Shown: positions 62,462 to 64,000 of the stretch, in pieces | How positions within the stretch are numbered: the stretch's first letter is position 1 | Layout: every line of letters begins with the position of its first letter | Assembly (NCBI RefSeq): GCF_000284255.1 | Contig: NC_017075.1 | Location: 1,240,001 to 1,304,000 of the forward strand | Source: Rubrivivax gelatinosus IL144 | GTDB lineage: Bacteria; Pseudomonadota; Gammaproteobacteria; Burkholderiales; Burkholderiaceae_C | Direction: 5' to 3' | DNA: 64,000 nt | Notes under the pieces: model-generated | Database searches by the model: none | Seen by the model: the letters and a program-made list of their open reading frames with translations, nothing else | What the model was told of the DNA's origin: nothing | Program-made: the position numbers and the translations under genes

Positions 62462-64000
62462 TTGAATCACCGTTCGACGAACGCGGCGCGTTTCGCGCTG
62501 ACCGGGGTGGCGCTGGCCGCCGCCTGCCTCTGGGGCACGCCCGCCTGGGCGCTCGGTCTGGGCCGGCTCAACGTGCAATCGGCCCTGGGCGAGCCGCTGC
62601 GCGCCGAGATCGACGTCACCAGCCTGACCCCGGAAGAAGCCGGCACGCTGAAGCTGCGCATCGCGCCGCCCGACGCCTTCCGCGCCGCCGGCGTCGAATA
62701 CAACGCCGTGCTCGGTGACGCCCAGGTCTCGCTGCAGCGCCGGCCCGACGGCCGCCAGGTGCTGCGCCTGAGCAGCGACCGCAGCATCGTCGAACCCTTC
62801 GTCGACATCATCCTCGAAGCCAACTGGGCCACCGGCCGCCTGGTGCGCGAGTACACGATGCTGTTCGACCCGCCGTCGTCGCGGGCGGCGCAGACGCCGC
62901 CGGCGCCGGTGGCCTCGCCGTCGATCTCGCCCGCGCCGTCGCCGGTGCGTCCACCGGCGCCCGCCGCGCCGGTTCAGACCCCGGCGCCGGCCATCGCGCC
63001 GCCGCCGGTCGCCGTGACCCCGCCGGCCCCGGCCCTGAAACCGGCGACGCGCCCGGCGCCCAGCAAGGCCAGGACCAAGGCGGCCAAACCCGCGGAAACG
63101 CCGCGTGCCGCCGAGACCGCCGAGCAGGTGCGTGTGCGCCGCGGCGACACGCTGTTCGGCATCGCCTCGCGCACCCAGGCCGCCGGCGTCTCGCTCGACC
63201 AGATGCTGGTCGCGCTGTTCCGTGGCAACCCGGACGCCTTCGTCGGCGACAACATGAACCGGCTGAAGTCGGGCGCGGTGCTCACCGTGCCCTCGGCCGA
63301 GAGCGCGAACAAGACCACGCCGGCCGAGGCGCGCGGCATCATCCTCGCCCAGTCGGCCGACTTCGCCGCCTATCGCCAGCGTCTGGCCGGCAGCACGACG
63401 GCCGCTGCCGAACAGCCGGCGCGCCAGGCCAAGGGCAAGGTCCAGGCCAGCGTCGAAGACCGTCGCCAGACCGCGGCGCCGACGCCCGACAAGCTCAAGC
63501 TCTCTCAGGGCGCGGTCAAGTCCGCGCCCGAGGCCAAGCTCTCCAAGGAGGCCGAGCGCCGCGCCGCCGACCAGCGCCTGGCCGAGCTGGCGCGCAACGT
63601 CGACGAGCTGAAGAAGCTGCAGGGCGCGGCCTCCGCGCCGCCGCAAGCCGCCCCCGCGCCGGCCGCCAAACCCGAGCCGGCTTCCGCGCCGGCGGTGACG
63701 GTGGCTGCCGCGCCGCCGGTCGCTTCCGCTCCCGAAGCCGCGTCGGCGGCCGAGCCGGCGTCGGCTGCTGCGTCCGCAGCCGCCAAGAAGCTGAACAAGA
63801 TGCCGCCTCCGCCGATGCCGGTCGACGAGGAGCCGGGATTCCTCGAGTCGATGCTCGACAACCCGATGCTGCTGCCGGCCGGCGGCCTGCTCGTCGCGCT
63901 GCTCGGCGGCCTGCTGATCTGGCGCCGCCGCCAAGCCGCGCAAGGCGGCGGTGGCGAGACCTCGTTCCTCGAAAGCCGGCTGCAGCCCGATTCCTTCTTC
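62462..64000 (+). CDS. fimV: FimV-like peptidoglycan-binding protein (3' end outside window)
   Basis: 513 codons visible from TTG 62462; GGGAGACGCC provides the ribosome-binding site and no ATG or GTG lies nearer the signal peptide. The N terminus has a signal ending TPAWALGLG, then the FimV N-terminal domain (GLGRLNVQSALGEPLRAEI), a Pro/Ala-rich linker, a LysM domain from about residue 222 (VRVRRGDTLFGIASRT), a coiled region near 360-385, and a transmembrane helix at about 467-490 (LLPAGGLLVALLGGLLIW). The cytoplasmic C-terminal TPR part is cut off. Such proteins organise polar type IV pili and twitching motility. Confidence 0.88.
   Translation, partial: MNHRSTNAARFALTGVALAAACLWGTPAWALGLGRLNVQSALGEPLRAEIDVTSLTPEEAGTLKLRIAPPDAFRAAGVEYNAVLGDAQVSLQRRPDGRQVLRLSSDRSIVEPFVDIILEANWATGRLVREYTMLFDPPSSRAAQTPPAPVASPSISPAPSPVRPPAPAAPVQTPAPAIAPPPVAVTPPAPALKPATRPAPSKARTKAAKPAETPRAAETAEQVRVRRGDTLFGIASRTQAAGVSLDQMLVALFRGNPDAFVGDNMNRLKSGAVLTVPSAESANKTTPAEARGIILAQSADFAAYRQRLAGSTTAAAEQPARQAKGKVQASVEDRRQTAAPTPDKLKLSQGAVKSAPEAKLSKEAERRAADQRLAELARNVDELKKLQGAASAPPQAAPAPAAKPEPASAPAVTVAAAPPVASAPEAASAAEPASAAASAAAKKLNKMPPPPMPVDEEPGFLESMLDNPMLLPAGGLLVALLGGLLIWRRRQAAQGGGGETSFLESRLQPDSFF

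Overview
The window is high-GC DNA from a betaproteobacterium of the order Burkholderiales. The order leuC-entericidin-leuD-leuB-asd-fimV, the mdh/gntR/sdhCDAB-sdhE-gltA block and the single-chain methylmalonyl-CoA mutase cluster fit the Rubrivivax/Leptothrix/Ideonella group. That placement is inferred from gene content and order; no marker RNA is present to confirm it.

Bases 1 to about 4,400 are accessory and visibly more AT-rich than the rest. They are the distal part of an integron gene-cassette array: four attC sites (one split), small cassette genes of unknown function all read on the + strand, and an IS1111-type (IS110 family) element sitting exactly between the L' and R' boxes of the fourth attC. 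Its transposase has lost the conserved Glu of the DEDD tetrad (MEAC to MKAC). The integrase gene is not in the window. The array ends at a 5'-truncated glyoxalase-like gene next to core chromosome.

Bases 4,500 to 29,800 hold mixed core and accessory functions: a PlsC-like acyltransferase, a methyltransferase, a MOSC protein, an MgtC-like membrane protein, an APC permease coupled to a TonB-dependent receptor, a VIT-family transporter, an adjacent BLUF and EAL pair (probable blue-light-controlled c-di-GMP turnover), an overlapping methyltransferase/PIG-L deacetylase/glycosyltransferase operon, GST, a nitroreductase-like lipoprotein, a phasin-like protein, exonuclease I, a carboxylesterase divergent from a LysR regulator, a sulfotransferase-like/class IV aminotransferase pair, a ParA-like ATPase and PBP1A.

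Bases 30,000 to 43,700 are a TCA-cycle block: acnB, a CitE-like lyase and mdh on the minus strand, a UTRA-type GntR regulator, then sdhCDAB, sdhE and gltA on the plus strand, an HDOD protein, and convergent sucCD. The palindrome GTCTTA-N2-TAAGAC lies in the acnB leader and again just before gntR, suggesting that GntR controls this block and itself.

Bases 43,800 to 55,700 hold propionate/methylmalonyl-CoA metabolism: an FCD-type GntR regulator, a soluble Cache-CheW fusion, then methylmalonyl-CoA mutase, MeaB GTPase, propionyl-CoA carboxylase beta and alpha, biotin synthase and a methylmalonyl-CoA epimerase-like protein. Together they take propionyl-CoA to succinyl-CoA, which SucCD next door can convert to succinate; bioB supplies the cofactor of the carboxylase. 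Bases 55,700 to the end hold an outer-membrane DUF481 protein and a LysR regulator followed by leucine biosynthesis (leuC, entericidin, leuD, leuB), asd and the start of fimV, which runs off the window. I saw no rRNA, tRNA or CRISPR array.
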